Below are positions 34,454 to 43,503 of a stretch of 54,526 nt of DNA, in pieces. A program made the position numbers and the translations under genes. The notes beneath the pieces were generated by a model that was not told where the DNA came from, did not search any database, and saw nothing but the letters and a program-made list of their open reading frames with translations. Position 1 is the stretch's first letter. Every line of letters begins with the position of its first letter. Source of the DNA: JBCBTD01 sp039818825 (GTDB taxonomy: Bacteria; Pseudomonadota; Alphaproteobacteria; Geminicoccales; Geminicoccaceae). The DNA lies in the NCBI GenBank assembly GCA_039818825.1, contig JBCBTD010000026.1, positions 1 to 54,526 of the forward strand. The letters are read 5' to 3'.

Positions 34454-34659
34454 TTGCGTCTCCGCGATTTGTGCTCGAACAATGACGCGATGTGCGGACT
34501 TTGGCAAGCGAACGAAGCATCAATACGACACTGTCGGTTGATTACGTCTTTACTTCGAAACTGCATGAAGACATCAAGCAGAAAAGCGGTGGACGGAGAT
34601 GATCGACGGCTCCCGGAAATACGGGCATCGCTCCGTCAAACATGAAGCGAAATCGCAGG

Positions 34660-35427
34660 CTAGTCGTCCAACACGTTGACCAAGCGTGCCAATTCCGCAT
34701 CGTGGGTCATGTCGAGGTGGATCGGGGTCACCGCGATGTAGCCGCGGCGGACGGCGCCGCGGTCGGTCGCCGGGTCGTCGATGTCGCCGTGCTTCAGCCC
34801 ACCGATCCAGACATAGGGCTCGCCGCGGGGATCGATCCGCTCGATCAGGTGGTCGCCGAGCTTGGAACGGCCTTGGCGGACGACCCGCATCCCCTGGACG
34901 GACGCGGCCACCCGGTCGGGGAAGTTGACGTTCATCAGCACGCCCTTGCCCCAGCCCGCCCCGACCAACCGTTCGACGACGGCCCCGGCATGCTTTTCGG
35001 CGGTTGCCCACTTGGGTGGATGGCTGTTGCGGAAACAAAGGCTCATCGCGATCGCCGGCGTGTCGAGCAACGTCGCCTCCATCGCCGCCGCCACCGTTCC
35101 GGAATAGGTCACGTCTTCGCCGAGATTGCCGCCGCGGTTGACGCCCGACAGCACCAGATCGACGTCACCTTGGACGATCGACTGCAGCGCCAAGAGCACG
35201 CAGTCGGTTGGTGTACCGTCGACGGCGAAGCGTCGCTCGCTCAGCTCGTGGACCCGCAGCGGCCGCTTGATCGTGAGCGAATGGCCGGCACCGGAGTGGT
35301 TGACCTCCGGCGCCACGGTCCAAACGTCGTCTGCCAAGCCCCGGGCGACGTGTTCCAAGACCTTGAGACCAGGCGCGTGCACCCCGTCGTCGTTGGTGAC
35401 CAGGATCCGTCCAAGTTGCGTCGTCAT
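34660..35427 (-). CDS. surE: 5'/3'-nucleotidase SurE
   Basis: This 255-aa metal-dependent nucleotidase dephosphorylates nucleoside monophosphates in stationary phase or stress. The N-terminal ILVTNDDGVHAPGLKVLEHVA carries the acidic metal site (NDDG), followed by VAPEVNHSGAGHSLT, LVLSGVNRGGNLGEDVTYSGTVAAAMEA and the C-terminal TPIHLDMTHD. Its ATG overlaps the serS stop (ATGA). Confidence 0.96.
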   Translation of the reverse strand: MTTQLGRILVTNDDGVHAPGLKVLEHVARGLADDVWTVAPEVNHSGAGHSLTIKRPLRVHELSERRFAVDGTPTDCVLLALQSIVQGDVDLVLSGVNRGGNLGEDVTYSGTVAAAMEATLLDTPAIAMSLCFRNSHPPKWATAEKHAGAVVERLVGAGWGKGVLMNVNFPDRVAASVQGMRVVRQGRSKLGDHLIERIDPRGEPYVWIGGLKHGDIDDPATDRGAVRRGYIAVTPIHLDMTHDAELARLVNVLDD

Positions 35428-36695
35428 AGCCGCTCCAGCCGATCCTGGCCGTCAAGGTACGGCCGCAACGCTTCCGGCACCGTCACCGACCCGTCCTCGT
35501 TCTGGTAGTTCTCCAGCACCGCGACGAAGGTGCGGCCGACCGCGAGACCGGAGCCATTCAAGGTGTGTGCGAAACGGGTCTGGCGCTCGGTCCGGGTCCG
35601 GCAACGAGCATTCATCCGCCGGGCCTGGAAATCACCGCAATTCGAGCAGCTGGAGATTTCGCGATAGGCGTTCTGCGCCGGCAGCCAGACCTCGAGGTCG
35701 TGGGTCTTGGTGGCAGCGAACCCGAGATCGCCGGTGCAAAGGCTCACGACGCGGTAGGGCAACCCCAGCCGCTGCAAGACCGCCTCGGCGCACGTCGTCA
35801 TCCGCTCGTGCTCGGCGGCCGATTGCTCGGGCGTCGTGATGCTGACCAGTTCGACCTTGTAGAACTGATGCATCCGGATCATGCCGCGGGTGTCGCGGCC
35901 GGCGGCACCAGCCTCCGAGCGAAAGCAAGGGCTGAGCGCCGTGAAGCGAAGCGGCAACCGCTCCTCCTCCAGGATCTCGCCCGCCACCATGTTGGTCAAC
36001 GGCACTTCTGCCGTGGGGATCAGCCAGTGGTCGGTAGTCGTACGGAACAGATCCTCGCCGAACTTCGGCAATTGGCCGGTGCCGTACAGAGCATGGTCGC
36101 GAACCAGCAAGGGCACCAGGACCTCGGTGTAGCCGTGCTCGCTGGTTTGCAGGTCGAGCATGAACTGGCCGAGCGCTCGGTGCAGACGGACCAGCGGACC
36201 CGATGCGAGGGCGAAGCGCGCGCCCGACATCTTGGCCGCCCGGTCGAAGTCCAGGCCCAGTGGTCCGCCGACGTCGACGTGATCCTGCGGCTGGAACGCG
36301 AAATTGCGCTGGCTGCCCCAGCGGCGAAGCTCGACGTTGGCGTGCTCGTCGGCGCCATCGGGAACGTCGTCGGCCGGCCGGTTGGGCAGCTCCGCGAGGC
36401 GTCGCTCCAGGACCTCACCGGCGTCGCGCTCCTGGTCGCGAGTGTCTTGGATGAGGGTCTTCAGCTCCGCCACTCGCGCCATAGCCGCGTCGGCGTCGCC
36501 GCCCTCGCGCTTCAGCCGACCGATGTCTTTGGAGAGGGTGTTCCGCTCGGCCTCCAAATCCTGGAGTTCGGTCTGCAACGCGCGGCGGCGTCGATCCAGC
36601 TCCAAGATCGCGCCGGCCGAACGTTCCGCCCCGCGTCGCGCGAGCGCCGCGTCCAGATCGGCCGGGTCGTCCCGGATCAGTCGTAGATCGTACAC
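35424..36695 (-). CDS. serS: seryl-tRNA synthetase
   Basis: This 423-aa class II synthetase charges tRNA-Ser. The N-terminal coiled-coil arm (DLRLIRDDPADLDAALARRG, then ELKTLIQDTRDQERDAGEVL) is followed by the catalytic domain with TGQLPKFGEDLFR, IPTAEVPLTNMVAGEILEE, LPLRFTALSPCFRSEAGAAGRDTRGMIRMHQFYKVE (motif 2) and NGSGLAVGRTFVAVLENYQNEDGSVTVPEALRPYLDG (motif 3). The start is the GTG at 36695: family alignments begin with M-x-D-I/L-R-L-I-R, here VYDLRLIR. Upstream open frame is not conserved. Confidence 0.96.
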   Translation of the reverse strand: MYDLRLIRDDPADLDAALARRGAERSAGAILELDRRRRALQTELQDLEAERNTLSKDIGRLKREGGDADAAMARVAELKTLIQDTRDQERDAGEVLERRLAELPNRPADDVPDGADEHANVELRRWGSQRNFAFQPQDHVDVGGPLGLDFDRAAKMSGARFALASGPLVRLHRALGQFMLDLQTSEHGYTEVLVPLLVRDHALYGTGQLPKFGEDLFRTTTDHWLIPTAEVPLTNMVAGEILEEERLPLRFTALSPCFRSEAGAAGRDTRGMIRMHQFYKVELVSITTPEQSAAEHERMTTCAEAVLQRLGLPYRVVSLCTGDLGFAATKTHDLEVWLPAQNAYREISSCSNCGDFQARRMNARCRTRTERQTRFAHTLNGSGLAVGRTFVAVLENYQNEDGSVTVPEALRPYLDGQDRLERL

Positions 36696-36757
36696 GGTTC
36701 GGAGACCCCAAGGTCGAGGGCGAGCGGGAAGCTGGCCGGTAGTCGCGGCGGTGATGG

Positions 36758-37579
36758 TCAAGCCGGCGTGGAGGTCTCCCCCTCGTCGTCGTCCGCTTCG
36801 GCAGCCTCTGCCTCGGCGCGTCGCCGCTCGACCATGCGCACCGCATGGATGGAAATCTCGTAGAGCAGCAGCACTGGCAGGGCGAGGCCGACCTGACTGA
36901 TGATGTCCGGCGGGGTCAGCACCGCAGCCACGACGAACGTCAGGACGACGGCGTACTTCCGGTTGCGAGCCAGCTGTTCCGACGTCACCAGCCCGACCCG
37001 GCCCATCAAGGTCAACGCCACCGGCAGCTGGAAGCACAAGCCGAAGGCGAAGATCAGCTTCATCACCAAATCGAGATACTCGCTGACCCGCGCTTCCAGT
37101 TGGATCGGCAAGCTGCCATCGACGCCACTGGTCTCGAAGCTCAAGAAGAACCGCCAGGCGAGTGGAAAAATGAGATAGTAGACGATCGCCCCACCAGTGA
37201 AGAACAACACCGGCGTGGCGATGAGAAACGGCATGAACGCCTTTTTTTCGTTCCGATACAGCCCTGGAGCGATGAACAACCAAACTTGGAAGGCGACGAA
37301 CGGAAACGTCAAAAAAGCTCCAGCGAAGAAAGCGACCTTGAGGTAGGTGAAAAACGCTTCAGCCAGGCCGGTGTAGATCATGCGTCGGCCGGTCTGACCC
37401 TCGTAGATGTCAGCGAGCGGCTGGACCAGAAAGGCATAGATCTGCGGGGCGAAGAAGTAACAGACGACGAAGCCGAGAAAGATGGCACCGCACGCGTACA
37501 TCAAACGGGTGCGCAGCTCGATCAGATGATCGAGCAGCGGCATCTCGCGGTCGTCGATGTCTTTCAGCTTCTGGAGCAC
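36758..37579 (-). CDS. tatC: twin-arginine translocase subunit TatC
   Basis: This 273-aa inner-membrane protein is the signal-peptide receptor of the Tat system. It starts with MPLLDHLIELRTRLMYACGAIFLGFVVCYFF and has the conserved EAFFTYLKVAFFAGAFLTFPFVAFQVWLFIAPGLYRNEKK stretch, about six membrane segments, and a charged acidic tail (EAEAAEADDDEGE). It lies 12 bp after tatB and 62 bp before serS. Confidence 0.96.
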   Translation of the reverse strand: MLQKLKDIDDREMPLLDHLIELRTRLMYACGAIFLGFVVCYFFAPQIYAFLVQPLADIYEGQTGRRMIYTGLAEAFFTYLKVAFFAGAFLTFPFVAFQVWLFIAPGLYRNEKKAFMPFLIATPVLFFTGGAIVYYLIFPLAWRFFLSFETSGVDGSLPIQLEARVSEYLDLVMKLIFAFGLCFQLPVALTLMGRVGLVTSEQLARNRKYAVVLTFVVAAVLTPPDIISQVGLALPVLLLYEISIHAVRMVERRRAEAEAAEADDDEGETSTPA

Positions 37580-37591
37580 GAGCGCGGCATC

Positions 37592-38029
37592 TCAGGTGGG
37601 TTCGCGACGGCCCGAGGGCGCCGCGCCGACGGCCTCCGTCGACGCGTCGTCCGTGGACGTCTCGCTCCTCGGTGGGTCGACCTTCGGCGGGTCGACCTTG
37701 GCCGGTTCGGACAGCCCCGGCGGCGCCTTGGGCTTCGCTGGCGCGGCCGGATCGAAGGCGTCGGCCAGGTCGCCGTCAGGATCGATCACCTTTTCGAGGC
37801 GCTTGGCGGGCGTCGCCCGAGCCGCGTCCTCGATCTGCTTCTTCACTTCGTCGAGTTCGGTCTCACGGGCGATGTCCTCGAGCGACCGTTGGAACTCACG
37901 GGCCAGCGAACGCGCCTTGCCCACCCAGCGACCGAGATCGCGAGCCAGCCTTGGAAGCTCTTTGGGCCCCAGGACGAGAAGCGCCACCAAAAGGACGATC
38001 CCCATCTCGGACCAACCGAGATCGAACAA
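37592..38029 (-). CDS. tatB: Sec-independent protein translocase subunit TatB
   Basis: This 145-aa protein has one N-terminal membrane helix (MFDLGWSEMGIVLLVALLVLGPKELP) with the TatB-type Glu and GPKELP hinge, an amphipathic helix (ARDLGRWVGKARSLAREFQRSLE) and a Pro/Lys-rich tail. It forms the receptor complex with TatC. It lies between tatA (48 bp upstream) and tatC. Confidence 0.94.
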   Translation of the reverse strand: MFDLGWSEMGIVLLVALLVLGPKELPRLARDLGRWVGKARSLAREFQRSLEDIARETELDEVKKQIEDAARATPAKRLEKVIDPDGDLADAFDPAAPAKPKAPPGLSEPAKVDPPKVDPPRSETSTDDASTEAVGAAPSGRREPT

Positions 38030-38077
38030 GCGGATCTCCCCGCGCTCGCTCGGCCGTGCTCCGGCCGAACTGGTCGG

Positions 38078-38314
38078 TCAGGTCTTGGCGGCTTCGTCCT
38101 TGGTCTCGCTCCGCGTCGCCGCGGGCTCGTCCTCGTGGGCGATCGACGCCGTCGGCTTGCCGTCGCCGGCATCCTCGACGTCGTCCTTCATCCCCTGGCG
38201 GAAGTTCTTCACGCCCTTCGCCACGTCGCCCATGACCTTCGGCAGCTTGCCGGCGCCGAAGACGATCAGAACGATCAGCAGGATGAGCACGACTTGCCAT
38301 ACGCCGATGCTCAT
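38078..38314 (-). CDS. tatA: Sec-independent protein translocase subunit TatA
   Basis: This 78-aa pore-forming subunit has an N-terminal membrane helix (SIGVWQVVLILLIVLIVFGAGKLP) with the FGxxKLP hinge and the amphipathic helix VMGDVAKGVKNFRQGMKDD. GAGGAG lies 6 bases before the ATG. It heads the tatABC-serS-surE set. Confidence 0.94.
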   Translation of the reverse strand: MSIGVWQVVLILLIVLIVFGAGKLPKVMGDVAKGVKNFRQGMKDDVEDAGDGKPTASIAHEDEPAATRSETKDEAAKT

Positions 38315-38421
38315 GGGTCACTCCTCGATGATGACGGCGCGGGCGAACGCCGCCCGCCAGCGGTTTGCCCTTTGTCTCGCAGAAAGCCGCGACAGCCGCA
38401 ACGACCGATGCGGCGCTCGGC

Positions 38422-39528
38422 TCAGCGCGCCGGGAAAACGAAGACGTGGGCACGATCCACGTCGAGGGCAACCTCGCTGCCGACGGTGACCGCAGCGGTG
38501 CGCGAGAGGTGCGACCCGATCACCCATCCAGCACCGACCGCGAGTTCGACCAACCGCTTCGGGCCAAGGTCACGCACGCCCAAGACCGTGGCACTCGGTC
38601 CGGTCGCCCCGGGCGCAACGCGGGTCGCCTCCGGCCGCACGACGACGTCGACGGCGGTGCCATCGGCCAAGTCTGGGCGCAGCACGTCACCCAGCGGCGT
38701 CGACACGCGACCTCCGACCGCCCAACCCTTGAAGCGGCTGGCGGCACCGAAGAAGCCGCAAACGAACAGATCGTTCGGCTGGTTGTAGACTTCGGCGGGC
38801 GTACCCGACTGCACCACCCGCCCGGCATGCATCACGTGCATTCGATCGGCCACCCGGATCGCCTCGTCGGCGTCGTGGGTGACCATCAAGGTCGGCGTTC
38901 CGGTTTCACGCAGGAGAGCCATGACCAGGGCGCGCAGATCCTCGCGAAGGTGTGCATCGAGGCTTGAAAACGCCTCGTCGAGCAGCATCAGACAAGGTGC
39001 GGGTGCCAACGCCCGGGCCAAAGCGACCCGCTGCTGTTCGCCGCCCGAGAGCTGGTGCGGATAGCGGTCGCCATAGCCCTGCAACTCGACCCTGGCGAGC
39101 CACCGCTCCGCGGTCGCCTGACGCGCCGCGCGCGGCAGGCTCCCCAGCCCGAAAGCGACGTTCGCACTCACCGACAAGTGCGGAAACAGGGCGTAATCCT
39201 GGAACATCAAGCCGACGCGGCGACGCTCCGGCGGAACGGCGAAGCTTGGCGCGGCAACCGGTCGACCGCAGATCGCGATCCGGCCGCGCTGCAGAGGTTC
39301 CAGGCCGGCGATGAGGCGTAGCGTGGTGGACTTGCCGCATCCCGAAGGCCCGACCAGCGCATGCACTTCACCCGAGCCGACGGCCAAACCGACGTCGTAC
39401 AGAATGGGGTGTGAGCCGATCCGGTGGTGCAGATCTTCGACCACCAGGCTGCCGTGGCCGGTCTGAGCCGCCGACGCGCCCGCCTCGTGAACGGGGACCT
39501 CCGGTATTCTCGCCAGTGCCAATGCCAA
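38422..39528 (-). CDS. orphan ABC transporter ATP-binding protein, ferric-iron/spermidine-putrescine (FbpC/PotA) type
   Basis: This 368-aa ATPase has Walker A GPSGCGKSTT, RRRVGLMFQDYALFPHLSVSANVAFGL, the signature LSGGEQQRVALARA, Walker B LMLLDEAFSSLD (Ala in place of Pro after Glu), the H-loop LMVTHDADEAI and a C-terminal TOBE-type domain of about 100 residues (DVVVRPEATRVAPG, SATVLGVRDLGPKRLVEL). It most resembles FbpC-type ferric uptake ATPases. The TTG at 39528 is used because GGAGGG lies 6 bases upstream. No permease or receptor gene is near; it sits between scpB and tatA, where most relatives have nothing. Confidence 0.86.
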   Translation of the reverse strand: MALALARIPEVPVHEAGASAAQTGHGSLVVEDLHHRIGSHPILYDVGLAVGSGEVHALVGPSGCGKSTTLRLIAGLEPLQRGRIAICGRPVAAPSFAVPPERRRVGLMFQDYALFPHLSVSANVAFGLGSLPRAARQATAERWLARVELQGYGDRYPHQLSGGEQQRVALARALAPAPCLMLLDEAFSSLDAHLREDLRALVMALLRETGTPTLMVTHDADEAIRVADRMHVMHAGRVVQSGTPAEVYNQPNDLFVCGFFGAASRFKGWAVGGRVSTPLGDVLRPDLADGTAVDVVVRPEATRVAPGATGPSATVLGVRDLGPKRLVELAVGAGWVIGSHLSRTAAVTVGSEVALDVDRAHVFVFPAR

Positions 39529-39552
39529 ACGCTGCCCTCCACACGTCCTTTT

Positions 39553-39581
39553 CAGCTACGGATGCAGGGGGAGAACGTCAA
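39553..39581 (-). promoter_or_regulatory. weak candidate promoter for the orphan ATPase gene
   Basis: On the minus strand TTGACG (39581-39576) is followed after 17 bp by TAGCTG (39558-39553). The -35 is good and the -10 poor. An AT-rich patch at 39605-39632 lies just upstream. It suggests that the ATPase is expressed independently of scpA-scpB. Confidence 0.25.
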
Positions 39582-39632
39582 GTTCTGGCGCAGTCGACGA
39601 AGGCAGTAGCGATTTAGAACAATTAAAACAAC

Positions 39633-40238
39633 TCAGTCCTTGGGGTCGTCGTCGGCACCATCGGCCGGCTCTGCCAGCGCGTCAAAAAGTCCTGCCCCGG
39701 TCAGTTCTTCCAAACGCGGCAGATCGTCGAGGCTGGCCAAGTCGAAGTGATCGAGAAAGGCAGGTGTCGTGACCCAAGTGACCGGGCGTCCGGGCACCGG
39801 CTTGCGGCCACGAGGTCGCACCCAACCGGCATCGACGAGCAGGTCAAGGGTGCCGCGGCTGACTGACACACCCCGAATTTGTTCGATCTCGGCGCGGGTC
39901 ACCGGCTGTCGGTAGGCGATGATGGCCAAAGTCTCCAAGGCGGCCGCCGACAAGGACTTGGACCGCTCCTGCAAACGTTCGAGAAACGGCGCCACGTCGG
40001 GCGCCGTCCGCACTGCCCAGCGGCCCGACTGCTCCTCGATCTGCACGCCGCGGCCGGCGTAGTCGGTCCGCAGGTCACGCAGGACCGGCCCGACCGGCAC
40101 GGCCATCGGCAGATGCGCTTGGATCTCGGCCTCGGACAAAGGCTCGGCGCTGGCGAAGAGCAACGCTTCGACGATCCGGCGCAGCAAGACCGGGTCGACG
40201 GGCTGCACCGGCGACTGCCCGGGCGACGGCTCGGTCAT
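39633..40238 (-). CDS. scpB: segregation and condensation protein ScpB
   Basis: This 201-aa winged-helix protein is a kleisin partner in the SMC-ScpAB complex that compacts and segregates the chromosome. It reads RRIVEALLFASAEPLSEAEIQAHL, then FLERLQERSKSLSAAALETLAIIAYRQPVTRAEIEQIRGVSVSRGTLDLLVDAGWVRPRGRK and GRPVTWVTTPAFLDHFDL, all family-typical. The ATG at 40238 overlaps the scpA stop (ATGA). Confidence 0.94.
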   Translation of the reverse strand: MTEPSPGQSPVQPVDPVLLRRIVEALLFASAEPLSEAEIQAHLPMAVPVGPVLRDLRTDYAGRGVQIEEQSGRWAVRTAPDVAPFLERLQERSKSLSAAALETLAIIAYRQPVTRAEIEQIRGVSVSRGTLDLLVDAGWVRPRGRKPVPGRPVTWVTTPAFLDHFDLASLDDLPRLEELTGAGLFDALAEPADGADDDPKD

Positions 40239-40999
40239 CGCGCGCGCAGGTACAGTGGCTGGAACGTACCGCTCTGGCGCACCTCGATCTCTGCGGTACG
40301 CGCCAGCTCCAAGGCGGCCGCGAAACCCGAAGCAACGCCTGACCGCGCCACCGTTGGCCGCCGCAAGGGTGACGGCAGCGCGTCCTCCAGCCGCTGCCAA
40401 CGACTGCGATCGGTGACGGCTGCGCGAAGGGCGTCACGAGCAACGTCGATCGGCACGACCTCCGGCCGCCGTTCCATCCGCAGTCGTCTGACCTTGGATC
40501 GGCCGGCGGCACGCGCGTAAGCACGAAGCAGCTCCGGTAGCGTGCCGGCGACGACGTCGACCGTGGCGGTCGTCGGACCTTCCGGCGCGCCGCGCGCCAG
40601 CCGGCCGACACCGAGCCGCGCCCGCGCGCGTAGTTGGACCACAGCACCGCGGATCGCCTCGAGGCGCTGGAGCCGTTCGGTCAGCGCTTCGGCCAGGGCC
40701 AGCGCCTCTTCGGCCTCGGGTTCCTCCTCCGCCGGCAGCAACAGCCGCGATTTCAGGTAAGCCAGCCACGACGCGGTCACCAGATAATCGGCCGCCAAAT
40801 CCAAGCGCCGGCGCAGCGCCTCGTCGAGGAACGCCATGTATTGCTCGACCAAGGTGAGCACCGAGATCTTCGTCAGATCGACTTTTTGCTTGCGCGCGAG
40901 AACCAACAGAACGTCGAGCGGGCCGGAGAAACCCTCGACCGCGACGACCAACGCGTCCTCGTCGACGTCCTCCGGCACGAGATCGAGGGCGTCGGTCAC
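40235..40999 (-). CDS. scpA: segregation and condensation protein ScpA
   Basis: This 254-aa kleisin bridges SMC heads. The N-terminal VEGFSGPLDVLLVLARKQKVDLTKISVLTLVEQYMAFLDEA is diagnostic, followed by AADYLVTASWLAYLKSRLLLP and the C-terminal winged helix (SGFAAALELARTAEIEVRQSGTFQPLYLR). The start is the GTG at 40999, overlapping the stop of the M50 protease gene as GTGA. Confidence 0.94.
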   Translation of the reverse strand: MTDALDLVPEDVDEDALVVAVEGFSGPLDVLLVLARKQKVDLTKISVLTLVEQYMAFLDEALRRRLDLAADYLVTASWLAYLKSRLLLPAEEEPEAEEALALAEALTERLQRLEAIRGAVVQLRARARLGVGRLARGAPEGPTTATVDVVAGTLPELLRAYARAAGRSKVRRLRMERRPEVVPIDVARDALRAAVTDRSRWQRLEDALPSPLRRPTVARSGVASGFAAALELARTAEIEVRQSGTFQPLYLRAR

Positions 41000-41712
41000 G
41001 GCAGCATGATCCGCCACAGGAAATCGGCGTCGAACGGGCTGAGCGCCGCCACGACTGCCACCGCCGGCTCCAGGATGGCGAAGATGAAGGTCGCGATGGG
41101 GCTGAAGGCGAAGCCGAGTTCGCGCGCCGCCAAAGGCACGACGAAAACCAAGAGCAACAGGATCACGAAACCGTAGCGCTCCAGTCGCGCGTAGCGCATC
41201 GCCAAAGGTGTCGGCAGCAGGCCGGTGACGATCCGCCCGCCGTCGAGGGGCGGGATCGGGAACATGTTGAAGATCGCGAGCACCAGATTGACCAGGATCG
41301 CGTGGCCGAAATTGAGCCCCAGCCACAGCCCGACGTCGCCGCCGACGAAAGCGGCGACCGGGAGCATCCAGGCGAAAAACACCGCCTGGACGATGTTGCA
41401 GGCAGGGCCGGCCGCGGCCACCAACGCCATGTCGCGCTTCGGCTGATGCAGTCGACGGAAATCGACCGGCACAGGCTTGGCCCAGCCGAAGACGATCGGC
41501 GAGACGAGCAACAAAAGGCCCGGCAACAGCAACGTGCCCACCGGATCGACGTGACGCACCGGGTTGAGCGATACGCGGCCGAGCCGGCGTGCAGTGTCGT
41601 CGCCCAATCGATCGGCGGCCCAAGCGTGGGCTGCTTCGTGGAGGGTGATGGCCAGCACGATCGGCAGGAACCATACCGAAATGGCATGGCCGATGGACAA
41701 GAGGTCGGGCAA
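40996..41712 (-). CDS. site-2 protease family (M50) membrane metalloprotease
   Basis: This 238-aa integral membrane protein has the zinc motif HEAAH (residues 25-29) in the first hydrophobic segment and the second metal motif FNMFPIPPLDGGRI (Asp about 157) in a later one, as in rhomboid-independent intramembrane proteases of the YwhC/Rip group. The start is the TTG at 41712, with GAGGAG 6 bases upstream; it places HEAAH at the usual distance from the N-terminus. It sits 10 bp after nagZ and overlaps scpA, an arrangement common in alphaproteobacteria. Substrates are unknown. Confidence 0.92.
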   Translation of the reverse strand: MPDLLSIGHAISVWFLPIVLAITLHEAAHAWAADRLGDDTARRLGRVSLNPVRHVDPVGTLLLPGLLLLVSPIVFGWAKPVPVDFRRLHQPKRDMALVAAAGPACNIVQAVFFAWMLPVAAFVGGDVGLWLGLNFGHAILVNLVLAIFNMFPIPPLDGGRIVTGLLPTPLAMRYARLERYGFVILLLLVFVVPLAARELGFAFSPIATFIFAILEPAVAVVAALSPFDADFLWRIMLP

Positions 41713-41722
41713 GCGAGGCTCC

Positions 41723-42745
41723 TCAGGTCTCCAACGGCGCGAGGGCGACGTCGAGCGCGGCCATGCGCGCGGCCAGTTGCTGCGGCGTCCGCGCCGCCGC
41801 GCGCGCATCCTCGTACCGCTCCCATGCGGCATCCGTCAAAGGCGGCGCCGCAGCGATGCCGGCCTCGATGTCGCCGAGCCGCCCGTTGCACTGCAGCGCG
41901 ACGTCGCAGCCCGCGGCGAGAACAGCGGCGACCCGCTCGCCTGCGGTGCCGCTCAACGCTCCCATGTCGACGTCGTCGGAGAAGAGGAGACCGGTCATAC
42001 CGAGCTCACCTCGGACCACGTCGTCGACGATCACCGACGAGCAGCTAGCCGGGCGCTCGGGGTCGAACGAGGTGTAGACGACGTGCGCGATCATCAGCGC
42101 CGGCGCGTCCGCGAGCGCCCGAAACGGCAGCCAGTCGGTGGCGCGCAGCAGCGCCGCGGATGCCGTGACGACCGGCAGTGCGACGTGGCTGTCGACGTCG
42201 GCGCGCCCGTGACCCGGCACGTGCTTGACCACAGGAATGCAGCCGCCGGCGAGCGCGCCCTCGATCGCGGCGCGGCCAAGCGCCGCCACGCGTTCCGGTG
42301 CCGCGCCGAACGCTCGGTCGCCGATGATCCGGTCGGCGGCTGGCAGGCCCAGATCGAGCACCGGGGCGCAGACGACGTCGATGCCGACCTCCACGAGATC
42401 CAGGGCGATCCGCTCGGCCACGTCGCGGGCGAGTGCGGTCGCGAGGTCGACGTCGGGGTCGGCCGAGGCGACGTCGGCGATGGCCCGCGCCGGTGGATAG
42501 CGACGCCATACCGGCGGGCGGAGCCGCGCAACCCTGCCGCCTTCCTGATCGACCAGCACCGGCGCGTCGTCGCGGCCAAGAGCGTCGCGGACGGCTCCGG
42601 TCAACCGCCGAAGCTGCTCACGGTCGACCACGTTACGGGCAAACAGAATGGCCCCAAGCGGCTGGCCGTCTTGCAGCAGATGCCGCTCGGCATCGCTCAG
42701 TTCGGGACCGCCGAGACCGACGACGACCGCACGGGGCCGCGTCAT
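41723..42745 (-). CDS. nagZ: beta-N-acetylhexosaminidase NagZ (GH3)
   Basis: This 340-aa cytoplasmic enzyme removes GlcNAc from anhydro-muropeptides in cell-wall recycling. The GH3/NagZ mark KHVPGHGRADVDSHVALP (Lys174 onward) contains the catalytic His-Asp loop. The nucleophile Asp is in LLFSDDVDMGAL (about 257-258). LGAILFARNVVDREQL and VDQEGGRVARL are also typical. The ATG at 42745 overlaps the stop of the SPOR-domain gene (ATGA). Confidence 0.94.
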   Translation of the reverse strand: MTRPRAVVVGLGGPELSDAERHLLQDGQPLGAILFARNVVDREQLRRLTGAVRDALGRDDAPVLVDQEGGRVARLRPPVWRRYPPARAIADVASADPDVDLATALARDVAERIALDLVEVGIDVVCAPVLDLGLPAADRIIGDRAFGAAPERVAALGRAAIEGALAGGCIPVVKHVPGHGRADVDSHVALPVVTASAALLRATDWLPFRALADAPALMIAHVVYTSFDPERPASCSSVIVDDVVRGELGMTGLLFSDDVDMGALSGTAGERVAAVLAAGCDVALQCNGRLGDIEAGIAAAPPLTDAAWERYEDARAAARTPQQLAARMAALDVALAPLET

Positions 42746-43464
42746 CCGCTCACGGACACGACGAGGCAGTCGCCGCCTCGCTCGCGTACGTGGGTGCATC
42801 GCGCCGTCGCGTCGTCATGGCTCTCGATCGGGCCAGCCTGGACCCGTACGAGCACGCCACCATCGGTCGTAACCGCCTGGAACCTGGGGCCGAGGTCGGC
42901 GAGCGCCGGCGCGAACCGCCGCTGAAGGGCTTCGAACGCGGCATGCTCGTCGCCTGGCTTGACCGCAGCCAACTGGATGCGGAAGCCACCCTCCAGCAAC
43001 GAGGCGGTGGTGGTGGCCGTAGCGTCAGGTCCGTCGACCGGCGCGGAGGCCGTCGGGCCGGGCTCGGCAGCCGGCAGCAGCGTCCCGACGCCCGGCAAGT
43101 CCTCACCAGGCAGCGCGTCGCTGGGGAGCCCCTCGCCGGGGGCGATGGCGGCCAACGCTGCCTCCAGCTCGGCGACCTGGCTCTGCTTGGCGGCGTCCAT
43201 ACCCTTGGCGGCTTCGAGATCGGCGGCCTCGCGCGCTCGATCGGGATCGTCGCCCTCGGCCAGGAGATTGAGCACGCTCGAGCGCGGCACGGCCGTCTCC
43301 AACGGCGGCAACTCGACCCGCTCTTTGATCGGCAGCGGGTCGGCCGCCACCACCGGGACGGCGCCACTCGGCGCCGGTGCGCGGGTGAACGCGGTCCCCA
43401 CCACCAAGGTGAAGAGGCCGAAGACCCCAACCACCCACGCCAGCCGCCACACTCCGTTCACCAC
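42742..43464 (-). CDS. SPOR-domain protein, membrane anchored
   Basis: This 240-aa protein has a short N-terminus, one membrane helix (LAWVVGVFGLFTLVVGTAF), a Pro/Ala-rich periplasmic linker and a C-terminal SPOR domain (GFRIQLAAVKPGDEHAAFEALQRRF, then GGVLVRVQAGPIESHDDATARCTHVRERGGDCLVV), which binds septal peptidoglycan stripped of stem peptides. The GTG at 43464 is the only start near the helix. It lies between argS and nagZ, as in other alphaproteobacteria. Confidence 0.88.
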   Translation of the reverse strand: MVNGVWRLAWVVGVFGLFTLVVGTAFTRAPAPSGAVPVVAADPLPIKERVELPPLETAVPRSSVLNLLAEGDDPDRAREAADLEAAKGMDAAKQSQVAELEAALAAIAPGEGLPSDALPGEDLPGVGTLLPAAEPGPTASAPVDGPDATATTTASLLEGGFRIQLAAVKPGDEHAAFEALQRRFAPALADLGPRFQAVTTDGGVLVRVQAGPIESHDDATARCTHVRERGGDCLVVSVSG

Positions 43465-43503
43465 GTGCCGTTCACCGTCGCTGCAAACCTCTCGCCCATG
43501 ATC

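Noticed and set aside
34590..34650. Hairpin-like sequence after surE as a terminator
   Set aside because: The inner stem is only 4 bp (CCCG/CGGG), the outer arms are poorly spaced and there is no T-tract.
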